From Hypoxylon rubiginosum (Eukaryota > Ascomycota > Sordariomycetes > Xylariales > Hypoxylaceae), in the NCBI GenBank assembly GCA_902806565.1, contig CADCXA010000008.1:124001-188000 (forward strand): DNA of 64,000 bases. The letters are read 5' to 3'. The notes beneath the pieces were generated by a model that saw only the letters and a program-made list of their open reading frames with translations, did no database searches and was not told where the DNA came from. Below, in pieces: positions 10,077-21,467 of the stretch (position 1 is its first letter; every line of letters starts with the position of its first letter). The position numbers and the translations under genes are program-made.

Positions 10077-11365
10077 CTAACCTCCGTCGTCGTCGTCGTC
10101 TCCGCCGCCTCCTCCCCCTCCCCCGTCCCCTCCGCCCCGATTCCTAGGTTTCAGGGCGAGGAGTATTATGGCGCCGACGATGAGCAGGACGAGCAGGAGG
10201 ATGAGCTTGCGCTTGGTGGTCTTCTTCTGGTAGCCGGCGGCGACAACGAGCTCGCGGTCGGCGCCTTTGACGTCGACGGCCATGCGCTCGACGTTGTAGT
10301 CGATGCGGTCGAGCATGGTGCCCTGGTCGATGACCATGGTCTGGAGGTCGCGGAAGAGGTCCGAGAGCTCGATGATGCCCTGGGCGATGTCCTCGATCTC
10401 GCGCTCGCGCTGCAGGATCGCGGCGTCGTTGCTGTGGAGCAGCTTCTGGTGCGTCGTCTGCTGCAGCGCCGACTGCGAGTACGACCGGTCCGCGTCCGAC
10501 TCTAGGAGCGACGGGTCCGCCGCGTAGCTATTGCTGCTGGTGGTAGTACCTAAGGGGGTGGTGCTCCGTTCGCCCCCGGGGGATACGGCGCCTAGGCCGG
10601 ACATACCGCGGAGCTCTACATAGACGGGCTGGTGTTAGCGACAAGGTGTTCCACTTCGTATATATCGTCCCCTTTTTTTCACTTCGGGAGAAAATCACTG
10701 ACTTTTTAGATATGCGCTCTGCTTCTTCCGGAAGCCGGCGCTCGCCTCTTGCACCCTCGTAGCGAGGCTGATCTGTATATTCTTGGCCATGGTCTCCTCG
10801 GCCCGGGTCATGGCGCCGCCGCCCTTGCCCTCGCGCACCATCTGCTCGACGCGCTGGATGCAGCGGTGGCACTCGTGGAAGCTCTTGGTGATGGCCTGAG
10901 TCAGGCGCTCGATCTCGCCCTCCTCGGCGCGCTTGGCCTCGTCGTCGTTGAAGCCCGGCAGCACGTGCTTCTGGTGCAGGCGCTCGAGGGCCTGCGACTT
11001 GCGCGCCACGTCGGCTAGCAGGTCCGTCACCTCGTCGTTGACGTCGGCCCACCGCGGCGGCAGCAGGTCCATCTCGATCACCGCGTCGCCGTCGTCGTGG
11101 TAGTCGGCGTTCGACAGCAGGCCCAGCTGGTCTTCCGAGGCGGCGGCACCACCACCGCCGCCGCTGGTGCTACCGCGTCCGAATTCCGAGAAGCCATTTC
11201 CGCTCGGGCCGGGGCCGTACCGTGTCTTCTTGGCCGGGTGGTGGGCGTAGGATTGGCGGTAGGAGACGTAGCTTTGTGCGGGTTTATGATATAAGCTAAC
11301 GGCGGTCTTTTCAAAATATATATTTCGGGATGGTCAGCTTACAGATTGGTGCGGTCTCGCCACAT
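10077..11365 (-). CDS. tlg2: Qa-SNARE Tlg2 / syntaxin-16 type
   Basis: t-SNARE of the late Golgi and endosomes, acting in endosome-to-TGN fusion. Exons: 11343-11365, 10703-11271 and 10615-10077 read downward, giving 376 aa in perfect phase. The start MWRDRTNL joined to YVSYRQSYAHHP is the family hallmark. To obtain it I placed the first acceptor at ACAAAG/C (11271) rather than at the alternative TTAG/C (11295), which would insert eight residues. An N-terminal Habc-type region contains DLLPPRWADVNDEV. The SNARE motif spans about 267-313 with the zero-layer Gln at about 295 (VIDQGTMLDRIDYNVE). A membrane anchor (about 335-352) is followed by an unusual Gly/Asp-only luminal tail. Codons are strongly G/C-ending. 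Divergent from calmodulin. Confidence 0.92.
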
Positions 11366-12481
11366 GGCGGACGCGGGTAGAAGGTATTGACACCCTCAGT
11401 TTGGCTTTTCTATTGATATTGGAAAGTATTTGGGGGTGGAATTGGGTATCGGAACAAGCTGAATCGGTGTCGAGGGAGGTATTTGCTGTTTTTGAGGATC
11501 TGACGATGAGTGACAGGACAGGTAGCAATGTACAATGTACAGATTCGATGCAGATGCAGATGCAGGTTGCCAGCTCCCTAACAGCTGACGTAGCTCCGAT
11601 TGTCCGATTGTCCGATTGTCCTAGTGTTGGGAGGATGTACCTATTATGTTGTACTTAGGCGTCGCGAATATAGCGAGTGATAAGGAGGTAGGCGGCCTGC
11701 CGAAATCCCGGTTTACAGGGCTGACAAGCACCCGCAAATAGACTAATAGACTGATAGACTGGATTCGATTGGCATCTAAACGTGCTCGTGTGTTACGGAT
11801 AGATGCAAGTCAGCCCAACACCAGGCACGAACATACATACCTACATGTAGGTACATGTAAATGTAGATGAGTTACATGAGTTACACGAGTTACATGAGTC
11901 CTTGACTTGAGTCCTATATGTATGAGTTTCCACAAGTTCTCGTGAATTCCATCAGTTCCATGAGTTTTAATATGACGTGCACAGGCCACAGGTCACTGTA
12001 GTCGCACAACATGCATGATAATTATGCATTTATTGGCAGGAAATGGGATCAATTAGTCGTTAGGTTGTTTCGTACGACTAGCGAATTAGCCCGTCCTATA
12101 GTCAAGGCAGTGTCAGGACTTTGTTCGCTGTTCGGCTGCCTCTCAAAACCCAAAGATAAACTCCTTAGCTGAAAAGGGGGAGGGGGACAGCCCCCAGCAT
12201 CTTCCCCCCCCCCTAATATATGTACCTAGCTTAAAAGCATAAAGCCCCTCCACCCATTTCTCCCCTCTCCCCACTATTCCATGAAAGTCCAGCCCTGCCT
12301 TGTTATTATTATTCGAGACCACCCTTGAACGATTCTCAAAAAACGAAACGAGATCTTCTCTCTCTCCTTGGCACCAAATATTTCTTTGCGATACGACCGC
12401 GACGACAAAGCAACATTCGTTCCATTTTGCTACCATACACTACCCATCTGTACCTATTCCCATCGCAAAACTAGACCAACC
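11366..12481. promoter_or_regulatory. Divergent promoter region, TLG2 / calmodulin
   Basis: About 1.1 kb between two diverging start codons. It contains a perfect 16-nt palindrome TACCTACATGTAGGTA at 11838-11853 and a triple 9-mer GTTACATGA / GTTACACGA / GTTACATGA at 11871-11897. It also has an inverted ATGCAT pair at about 12011-12029 and a CT-rich tract just before the calmodulin ATG, consistent with a fungal 5' leader. ORFs of 80-126 codons here overlap the leader and have no family resemblance. Confidence 0.6.
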
Positions 12482-13476
<995 letters not shown>

Positions 13477-14989
13477 AAAGGAGCAGTCGGAAGGACATTC
13501 GCTAGCTTGATCATCATACCCACCCATTATGTTGCGATGAGCTTTTTTCCTTTATTTATTTTATCGGGATGGTCTTGAAGGTGCACTAGTGATTGACCTG
13601 GCAGCGTCTGCTCGGGAGTATAACAAGAATGGTGTTAGGTTGGAAGGCGGATAGGATCTGTTCCACCAACGGCTTGTCTTGACTCTACATTTCCCGATAA
13701 TAAAACTTAACTAAAGCGCGATCTAACGTCCCGTGTTACTAAACTTCCTGTGACCTTTCGAGGCTGTGGGATCGAGACTATGGGAAAATGATACAATTAG
13801 CTCCTCGTAACCTACCCCATTTCTCTGGCATTGGTGTCAGATATTCCCGCCAGTAGTATCTCGCAATGAATGCCGTATTAGGAAATCGTAACGGCCTCTT
13901 ATATGTGACCTAGGCTGCCAAGTTGGAGACGGGAATGCGTCGGACTTGTAAAAAGATAACGGCTCTCCAGAGTAGTAGATATGTATGATATGGTCGCTTT
14001 ATTTTAAGATATTTTAATTTCAACAGTTCGTTACTAAGGCAAACTTGTATCTAGATCTTAACTCAAGCTGCCATGATAGGTAGCTAGGCTTCTTAAAGTA
14101 AGTGGATAGATATATGTTTATGGTCATATTCTATACTCTGTCCACGGAGAGAAAGCAAGCTAACCAAGGACTCAGTATCTCTCACGTAAATACAGACTTG
14201 GAAAATGGATATATTCAAAATCATTTCGACTACATATCTACTAGTTGTTGTCCTGTTGTTGCCAGAAATGGCAGACGGTCGCTGACAGAAAAGCATCCCG
14301 TCGTTATCAACTTCTATACTAGCACGGCGAGATCTTCCTTTCCCCACCTCGTACAAGTTACTAAGTTCTAAGATAGTTACCAAATCGAGGGAGGAAATAG
14401 TTTCTTCGTTCTTCATAGTCATATATCAATAATTACTTTTGCTTTCATTTCCAAACAGTTTTGCTCGTTGTCTATCCCTGAGCGAAGCATTACCCCTATG
14501 TAGGTTGTAGTTTCAGGGGATAATACTGCTATGTCAAACATGTACGCATGAAGGGAGCTTGGGCCACAAAAGTTAAGCTACCGAGCAATAAGAAAACGCA
14601 CCGAGCCAGGTTAGTGGGTACGGGATGATGCAACTTTGAGGCACGTCCCGAGATCTTGGCAAAAAGGGAAGCTCCCATTCTCCTTTTCTTCTTCTTTTTT
14701 CGTATTTGCTTTTCGATAGACCGAGTCTTCTATTGTTCATCACGTCTATTTAGTCCCCTCAGTGACTGACTCACGGAGAATTGCTTCGGATCGTTCACTA
14801 ATTCATACGTCTGATGTACAGCTACGAATTCAAGTTTCCCTTGCTTGCCCCTAGGAAAGCTGGCCATTTTGTCAGTGCTCCGGGCTGATTTAATCTAGTA
14901 TCGAGAGATGTGAGATAATACTCTCTTTCAATCACATTCGCTAGCTTCGAAGCCCGTGTCAGATAGATACCTATTGCACAATCGCAACA
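13477..14989. other. Intergenic: calmodulin 3' flank and GH47 promoter
   Basis: About 1.5 kb between two genes on the plus strand. The first few hundred bases after the calmodulin stop (TTTATTTATTTTATC near 13553) look like a 3' UTR. A CT/TTTTC-rich leader precedes the mannosidase ATG. The longest ORFs (about 90-109 codons near 14100-14420, on opposite strands of the same DNA) have no recognisable domain and I do not call them. Confidence 0.55.
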
Positions 14990-16816
14990 ATGGCTGTTCG
15001 TCGTGTTCGACTGCTCATTGCCGTCGTTGCTATTTGGGTACTCGCGTCCTGGTACTACAGCTGGCAACCTCCCAGTGGCTCGAGATTATCACGACCTGCA
15101 CACAGCCCTGGTGATCGACTTCCCCCTGACTCTGCTAGTACAGAAATCAAGTGGGAAAAGCGTCCGCCTCAAAACCCCGTAGACACGTTCGCTACACTCC
15201 CGACCAAGAAACCTCCGAAGCCGATACCACGCATACAGGCAGCGAGGCCGCAGGAGAATGCTGCTGGAACGGAGCTGCGGTTACGACGCCTTGCTGCTAT
15301 CGAGGATAGCTTCAAGCACAGCTGGAATGGATACAAGAAATATGCATGGGGCCATGACGAGATTAAGCCGATCACAGGAAAACACAAAGATCCTTTCGGC
15401 GGCTGGTCAGCTACGCTTGTTGATTCTCTTGACAGCTTATGGCTCCTTGGTCTAAAGGAGGATTTTGAACTCGCGGTGAAGGCCTGCAATGACATCGACT
15501 TTTCGACCACGGAGGCACGCGATATCAACATTTTCGAAACGACAATTCGATATCTTGGTGGCTTCTTGGCGGCGTACGAACTCAGCGAGAAACAATACCC
15601 CAGCCTCCTTAACAAGGCCATTGAAGTTGCTGATTTGGTGATGTCGGCCTTCGACACCCCCAACCACATGCCTATAACGCGATTTCCCTGGAAGGAATAC
15701 GTAAAGGGCCAGCCTCAGAGAGCCCGAACTCATGTTCTACTTGCCGAGATTGGATCACTAGGCCTCGAGCTCACCAAATTGTCTCAGTTAACCAACGACA
15801 TGCAGTACTACGATGCCGCGCAAAGAATATACGACGGTCTGGAAAAGGACCAGAAAACTACCGCTCTGCCTGGAATGTGGCCCGTGGTGGTCGACGCTAC
15901 GAAGTCACCTATCAAGTCTACCGGAGACGGGTTTACACTCGGCGGGATGAGTGACAGCACTTACGAGTACCTGGGGAAGCAGTATCTTCTGCTTGGAGGC
16001 GCGCTGGATCAGCCACGGAAGATGTACGAAAGCTTCATCGAAGTCGCGAAGAAGCATCTCCTTCGCCGTGCCTTGAATCCAGACAACCTCCCACTGCTCT
16101 TCTTTGGCGATGCGCGCGTCGTCACGTCAGCAAGTGGTGAGAAGCAGGTCGTAACCACCCCGGTAGCGCAGCATCTGACGTGCTTTGCGGGAGGTATGGT
16201 AGGCATGGCAGCCAAGATATTCGACCGCTCGTCGGATCTAGACGTCGCTGAACAGCTTACCGACGGCTGCGTGTGGTCTTACAATGCTACTATTTCGGGG
16301 ATTGGTCCCGAGATCTTTCATTTCATCCCCTGCGACCCTGATGTGGCAAAGGACGATTGCCAGTGGAGCGAGGAGCGTTGGTCCGGTGCTCTAAGGAAGT
16401 ACTGGGGCCAAAATACCAAGGGTGACGAGCTTTCCGATGAACACGTTCAAAATATCTTGGAAACGAGACGACTACCTCCCGGCATGGTCGAGGTTGACGA
16501 TCGTCGCTACATCCTTCGGCCCGAGGCTATCGAATCCGTGTTTTATATGTGGCGTATGACGGGGAATACCAAGTTTATGGATCAGGCGTGGGCCATGTTC
16601 GAGGCGGTAGAGAAATGGACGCGGTCGAAATATGCATCGGCCGCATTAGACGACGTAACGCTTGAACGGCCAACGCAAGTAGACAGCATGGAGAGTTTCT
16701 GGCTGGCGGAGACCTTGAAGTATTTCTATTTGATTTTCGGGGACTGGGAGCTTGCTAGTCTCGACGAATGGGTGTTGAATACGGAGGCTCATCCCCTTAG
16801 ACGCGCAGACGCTTGA
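14990..16816 (+). CDS. Class I alpha-1,2-mannosidase, glycoside hydrolase family 47
   Basis: Removes alpha-1,2-linked mannose from N-glycans in the ER/Golgi with inversion, using Ca2+. Intronless, 608 aa. A short basic cytosolic tail (MAVRRVR) precedes a signal-anchor helix at about 8-24, so it is a type II membrane protein with a Pro-rich stem (about 25-90). The catalytic (alpha/alpha)7 domain starts near 100. Family landmarks are present: FETTIRYLGG with the acid Glu183, MSDSTYEYLGKQYLL with Asp322, LRPEAIESVFYMWRMTGN with Glu512, and NTEAHP with the Ca2+-binding Thr598. The Cys398/Cys427 pair fits the conserved disulfide. Whether it is the ER (Mns1) or a Golgi enzyme cannot be settled from sequence alone. 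The adjacent CDF gene is on the same strand but 1.4 kb away. Confidence 0.93.
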   Translation: MAVRRVRLLIAVVAIWVLASWYYSWQPPSGSRLSRPAHSPGDRLPPDSASTEIKWEKRPPQNPVDTFATLPTKKPPKPIPRIQAARPQENAAGTELRLRRLAAIEDSFKHSWNGYKKYAWGHDEIKPITGKHKDPFGGWSATLVDSLDSLWLLGLKEDFELAVKACNDIDFSTTEARDINIFETTIRYLGGFLAAYELSEKQYPSLLNKAIEVADLVMSAFDTPNHMPITRFPWKEYVKGQPQRARTHVLLAEIGSLGLELTKLSQLTNDMQYYDAAQRIYDGLEKDQKTTALPGMWPVVVDATKSPIKSTGDGFTLGGMSDSTYEYLGKQYLLLGGALDQPRKMYESFIEVAKKHLLRRALNPDNLPLLFFGDARVVTSASGEKQVVTTPVAQHLTCFAGGMVGMAAKIFDRSSDLDVAEQLTDGCVWSYNATISGIGPEIFHFIPCDPDVAKDDCQWSEERWSGALRKYWGQNTKGDELSDEHVQNILETRRLPPGMVEVDDRRYILRPEAIESVFYMWRMTGNTKFMDQAWAMFEAVEKWTRSKYASAALDDVTLERPTQVDSMESFWLAETLKYFYLIFGDWELASLDEWVLNTEAHPLRRADA

Positions 16817-18193
16817 GAGGCCTGAGCTATGTGTACTTGCCTCGGAAGATGATATTCGATACCCCTAAAGTACACATGTGTTGCACATGGTAATGCGCTC
16901 GTCGGACGGGCTGTAGGTTTGGTGGGCTATGGCAGAATTGGCAAGAGATCTCGCAGCTAATACCTAGCTTGATATTTACCTACTAGAAGCATTTATAAGT
17001 CGTAGATATTACTTGATGGATAGATTTAGAGGGTTATACATGCTTCAAACATGAGCGGTAAACAGCGTTAGAGAAAACACGAAAAGCATTGAAACATTGA
17101 AACAAATTTGGAGATGTGATATGTCGTTTGGTTTCCGTTTTGTAGAAGCACCCTTGTGGACATCAGTTGCATTTTCTGGGATAGTTTACCTAGGCAGGTA
17201 TCAAAGTTCTAATGCGACTGGACGATATGATACTCCAACTGGGCCCCTGGTCGAGTATTTAAAGTTGCCCCAGCTGCTCTTAAAAAGATATTTTGTTTCG
17301 TTTTATTATTTCTTGTTTCTTCCCGCAATATTAAACTCAACCGTGATAACTTTTTTATCTTATCCGTCCAATCTAAAGCCGGTACCTATCTTAAATCTTA
17401 CATATACAGAGAGATTGATTATCGGATTACTGGTGATTACTTTTGTTCTCCGCCACTAAACCGAACTAGTCAGCCGTGCAATCACAATGGCCAATTCGAG
17501 CGCGTGTTCTGTTGCCGCAGTCGGGTTTGTCTGGGCTGTCTGGGCATCCCATTTTGTGTCCCTCACGTCCAACCATCCGTTCATTAGCTCTTTGCCACAG
17601 AGCTAAGGGACTTTCGTCATACTACAATGTACTCACTAGACCGACATTTGAATGGGTTGAATCTTCCAAGCTTAATGGGTAGGTACGGTACAGTTACGTA
17701 GTAGCTCATAGCTCATAGCTGTCATAGCTATCTGTGCCACTTTATCTTCATTTCTCACGTTTTACTTCACGTCTCCTAGGCACTCTGTCTCCCTCTCTCT
17801 TTGTTCACTTTGCTTAGGGTGCTACAGTAACAACTTATTGACCAAATCAGATGATACTAAATACCTAGTCGACTACTTTACTAGCTAACCTCTGCGTAAG
17901 ATATACCTAGGTTTGCTGAGGACTTAACAGGCTCCAAACCAAGGCAAACTCATAAGCCGTCCACGAGGCAGTACAGATAGCCTGGGATATTCATTTAGGA
18001 CTAGAGCCTTACTCCCTTGCTCACCGCATCCTACATAATATACATCCCGCATTCATATCCCACGCACGTTTATTTCATCAGCTATTCCGCGCAGATAGGA
18101 CTTTATTAGGTTCCTCGGTCGTATGTCCGGACTCCGAGCTCACTTACAACAACTCTCGTCATTAGTGAACGATATTCACTCAGTCACTCAGTC
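16817..18193. other. Intergenic: GH47 3' flank and CDF promoter
   Basis: About 1.4 kb. It contains a short AGCTCATAGCTCATAGCT repeat near 17702-17719 and pyrimidine-rich stretches (17755-17815) typical of a fungal promoter upstream of the CDF gene. An ORF of 120 codons at 17097-17459 is hydrophobic and AT-rich, with no family match or leader; I treat it as chance. Confidence 0.5.
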
Positions 18194-19570
18194 ATGGGTT
18201 CTGACATCTCCCCTGATGCTGTGTCGCAGTCGCACCAGCAAGGGCGGGATTCCAGCCCTCGGGATTCGATAAATACCCTAACTCCATACTCCCGTACAGA
18301 CCACAATTCACACAAGAATGCTACCAGCACTGGTGTGGAAGCTATGAGTGATGGTAACGAACAGCCCGTGGCTCGCCACCCACCTACTGCTGCGGATGTC
18401 GAATCGCAAGCTGGGACCGCGCGCTATAGAGACAGCGACCCTTACGACCTATCTTCCCGCCTGAAGACGGCTGCACAACTTGACGAGATCAAAGCTAATA
18501 CCGCTCGCAAACGTACCAGCCAGGCCGGGGCCAGCGTCGCCAAGTTCGCCCCTGGCTCCCGGGCCCGGAAGGTTCATACCTTCTACCACCAACAGAACGA
18601 AAGGATCGAGCGCTTGCTCAAGTCGGTCGAGGAGCACAGGGCCGACCACGAACAGGAGCGCGGCGATGACCATCTACGGTACCAGATTGCCGTATGGGGC
18701 TCTTTTGCTGCCAACTGCGCCCTAGCCGTCTTGCAGGTATACGCTGCTGTATCCTCGGGCTCTCTTTCGCTCTTCACTACCATGGCCGACTCGATTTTCG
18801 ACCCGCTCAGTAATCTACAGCTGATGTTCCTCAACCAAGCCAAGAAACGTGTGGACCCCAACCGTTTCCCATCCGGCAAGATGCGACTAGAAACTGTCGG
18901 CAACATCACCTTTTGCTTCATGATGATAACCGTGGGCGCCATCCTGATCGCCTTCTCGTGCCAGGACATCTCGAACCGATTCGGATCAAGTGATGTTGTT
19001 AATGACTTCAACTTGCCATCGGTAATTGCAGTGTCCGTGGCTTTCGCGACTAAATTCGCCCTGTTCCTCTTCTGCTGGCACCTAAAGCACAAGTACAGCC
19101 AGGTAGATATCTTGTGGAAGGATCACCGCAACGACTTGCTCATCAACGGCTTCGGTATCCTGACATCTGTCGGCGGCTCCAAGCTTGCATGGTGGATTGA
19201 TCCTACCGGCGCCATCGTCTTGTCGCTGGTCATCATTGGAATATGGCTAGGGGACGCGTACGAGCAGTTCATGTTATTGGTCGGCAAGGCAGCTCCTATT
19301 GAGATGCAGCAACTGATCACATACATTTGCCTCACGTACCACCCCTCCATCCTGGGCATCGACACCGTCCGAGTATACCACTCGGGACCAAAGCTCCTCG
19401 CCGAGATCGATATCGTCATGGACCCTGATGAGCCCCTCAGGAACACGCATGACGTTTCTCAAAGCCTCCAAGATGAGCTAGAGAAGCTACCAGACGTGGA
19501 GCGAGCCTTTGTCCACGTCGACTGGGAGACGGAGCATAAGCCGGAACATTCTCTGAAGAAGGATCTATGA
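18194..19570 (+). CDS. Cation diffusion facilitator, manganese-type (DxxxD/DxxxD)
   Basis: Divalent-cation/proton antiporter of an internal membrane, probably moving Mn2+ out of the cytosol. Intronless, 458 aa. Residues 1-160 form a Ser/Gln-rich, basic cytosolic domain containing KFAPGSRARKVHTFYHQQNERIERLL, a block seen in fungal and plant Mn-CDF proteins (family knowledge). Membrane helices begin at about 165. The two metal-site motifs are DSIFD (Asp199/Asp203, helix 2) and DHRND (Asp310/Asp314, helix 5). The Asp-only pair, rather than HxxxD, marks the Mn group. A C-terminal cytosolic ferredoxin-like domain (about 365-458) carries ILGIDTVRVYHSG and ERAFVHVDWE. Zn or Fe transport cannot be excluded without assay. 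Confidence 0.88.
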   Translation: MGSDISPDAVSQSHQQGRDSSPRDSINTLTPYSRTDHNSHKNATSTGVEAMSDGNEQPVARHPPTAADVESQAGTARYRDSDPYDLSSRLKTAAQLDEIKANTARKRTSQAGASVAKFAPGSRARKVHTFYHQQNERIERLLKSVEEHRADHEQERGDDHLRYQIAVWGSFAANCALAVLQVYAAVSSGSLSLFTTMADSIFDPLSNLQLMFLNQAKKRVDPNRFPSGKMRLETVGNITFCFMMITVGAILIAFSCQDISNRFGSSDVVNDFNLPSVIAVSVAFATKFALFLFCWHLKHKYSQVDILWKDHRNDLLINGFGILTSVGGSKLAWWIDPTGAIVLSLVIIGIWLGDAYEQFMLLVGKAAPIEMQQLITYICLTYHPSILGIDTVRVYHSGPKLLAEIDIVMDPDEPLRNTHDVSQSLQDELEKLPDVERAFVHVDWETEHKPEHSLKKDL

Positions 19571-20657
19571 TTTTTGACGCTCAATTCTCCGAGCTGTTGA
19601 TACAGGGACTGGGTGTATCGTGCTAGGAGGTTTACCGAATCAAGCATGTAGTCGATTATGGGTGTTTCGGACGGAGAGTGAGGTGTCATGCGACATATTC
19701 ATCTAGGCGTGGCAAGGGAGAAAGGCTAAGGAAAAGGGAAGACGGTGGGATCAATGGTGTTCGGGCTCAGGGAGAGCGTAAATGCTGATGCATGCGGGCA
19801 TTCTACAGTCCTTTCCGGCGTCAGAAACAATATTCGCGTAGTTATTAATGTGTTAGTACAGGTCTTGACCTATAAACTGCCATCCGGACAGTACACCTAC
19901 ATAGGTATACATAAACACTCAAGCAACCCCCCAGTGGGTTACCCGTCGCTACGACTTGGAAGGTCTAGGTATATACTTTGGAATACAACTATCTAGCCCA
20001 ATGGCCATCGAAGCTACATAGACGTCTGACTTAAAGTCAAGCCTTTACTCAGACGTTTAAGTGAGCATCTTATACGAACATAATTAGAGAGGTATTATCA
20101 ATGAATAAGCTAGGTCTTGTTTAGATGATTTATCGTGATCTGTCTAGTCTAGTAGCCCCTTTGACTAGAGCCTAGGTACATCTAGCCTCTCTCGACCTCT
20201 CTATCGACCTCTCTATCGACCCCTGAACTAGCCCACGCAACGCTCATCGTTGATCTTATGAACTTACACAGCTATATTCAAATTGGAAGTGTATAGTTGC
20301 TGTTTCTTGACCGGTGGCATAGGGGCTCATTTGAGCCGTTTCGCTCCTCACTCTCTATAGCAACGTCTGTCCTGTCAACTACCTGAGACTACAAGGCTGT
20401 TCCTAGGAATTAGTTATACCGAAGACTGAACAAACGTGCCCAACCCTTGCCAAACTTACCTCACCGGTAAAGTGATACGTATTGTACTAACTACGGGCAG
20501 GCATTCTCATCCGAAGAGTGAACCCAACTGCGGACGAAGGTCTATCCTCTGCGGTCTCCGCTTTGGCCCACTCTACCACGCGGACGGGTAGCCCCTATGT
20601 GCCATTCTAAGACGCGGGAATTTCCAGCAGACATGTCATTCACAGGTTCAAGAGAAG
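19571..20657. other. Intergenic: CDF 3' flank and tRNA 5' flank
   Basis: About 1.1 kb with no supported ORF. It contains a triplet of CTCTCTATCGAC-like repeats near 20188-20222. The tRNA at 20658 uses internal promoters, so nothing more is required here. Confidence 0.5.
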
Positions 20658-20740
20658 TCTCGATTCGTCTAGTGGTTAGGATACCTGCTTGTCATTAACG
20701 GCTGTTCGCAGGTGGCCGGGGTTCAATTCCCCGATCGAGA
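20658..20740 (+). tRNA. tRNA-Asp (anticodon GTC) with a 12-nt intron
   Basis: A complete cloverleaf can be folded by hand. The acceptor stem TCTCGAT/ATCGAGA is perfect over 7 bp. The D arm contains TAGTGGTTA (A box). The anticodon stem CCTGC/GCAGG encloses loop TTGTCAC, and the T arm CGGGG-TTCAATT-CCCCG holds the B box. Between positions 37 and 38 lies a 12-nt intron TTAACGGCTGTT (20695-20706), the canonical place for eukaryotic tRNA introns. The mature length is 71 nt before CCA addition. A T8 run at 20752-20759 is a good RNA polymerase III terminator. Confidence 0.95.
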
Positions 20741-20751
20741 GAGAATTGTAA

Positions 20752-20759
20752 TTTTTTTT
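20752..20759 (+). terminator. RNA polymerase III T-run terminator after tRNA-Asp
   Basis: Run of eight T residues 11 nt after the tRNA 3' end, the standard pol III stop. Confidence 0.85.
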
Positions 20760-21437
20760 CTCTTTCTTTCGTCACCTTCTCACATTTCAAAACGGGCAGT
20801 ATAATTATAGTTTTCAATTGCATATAGGGGAGGGAACTTATAGCAAATTGAGGTGCTTATGAGGTAAGAGTGAAGGCCTCGTTAGAGAAGCTATTGCAAT
20901 AGTGGCCGCCACAATGGCTGCAGAATCAATGTGCGGGATCTTTTTCCTGCCGGGTAGGTAATTATAAAATTGACTGTGGATGTTTTCTATAGGCGTTCCG
21001 GATATGTGCTCGTAAGAGCCATTAGCGTAGTAGACAGTATATCTTCTTGCTAAATAGCCCCGGGGAGCACGATGAGGATCATGTTGCGTGGTGGTCGATG
21101 TCTCCGGGGAATAAGGAAGGAAGTTGATAATTCAGCATGCCAGTACGTCTCTTGCTGTGTTTTCTAGAGGTGAGAATATGGGGCAAACACCCACCGAGTT
21201 TTGTTGCGCACTTCAGAAGTTGTCATTTCATAGAAAAGTCCGGTAATGGTAACACTTGGCTATGTGAACAATACAAGCAACGTCTTTTTTACCAACCTAC
21301 CTATAATCCGACCCCGCGAAGTCACTAGTGTGGATAGCTGGGGAAAGGGGCGCGGAGGCTTGGAGACATCTCGCGCGGGTGGCGTTCTAGCCTTGGAGTG
21401 ACATGTGTTCAATTCGGGATTATCCAGATCGTTCCAT

Positions 21438-21467
21438 GGATATGGATATGGATATGGATATGGATAT
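21438..21467. repeat. (GGATAT)5 microsatellite
   Basis: Five perfect hexamer units in intergenic DNA; slippage-prone. Confidence 0.95.

Noticed and set aside
14093..14422. 109-codon ORF on the minus strand between calmodulin and GH47, overlapped by an 89-codon ORF on the plus strand
   Set aside because: Overlapping ORFs on both strands of the same AT-rich DNA, no domain, no leader context.
17097..17459. 120-codon hydrophobic ORF after the mannosidase gene
   Set aside because: Low-complexity AT-driven hydrophobicity, no family match, no promoter or start context; likely chance.
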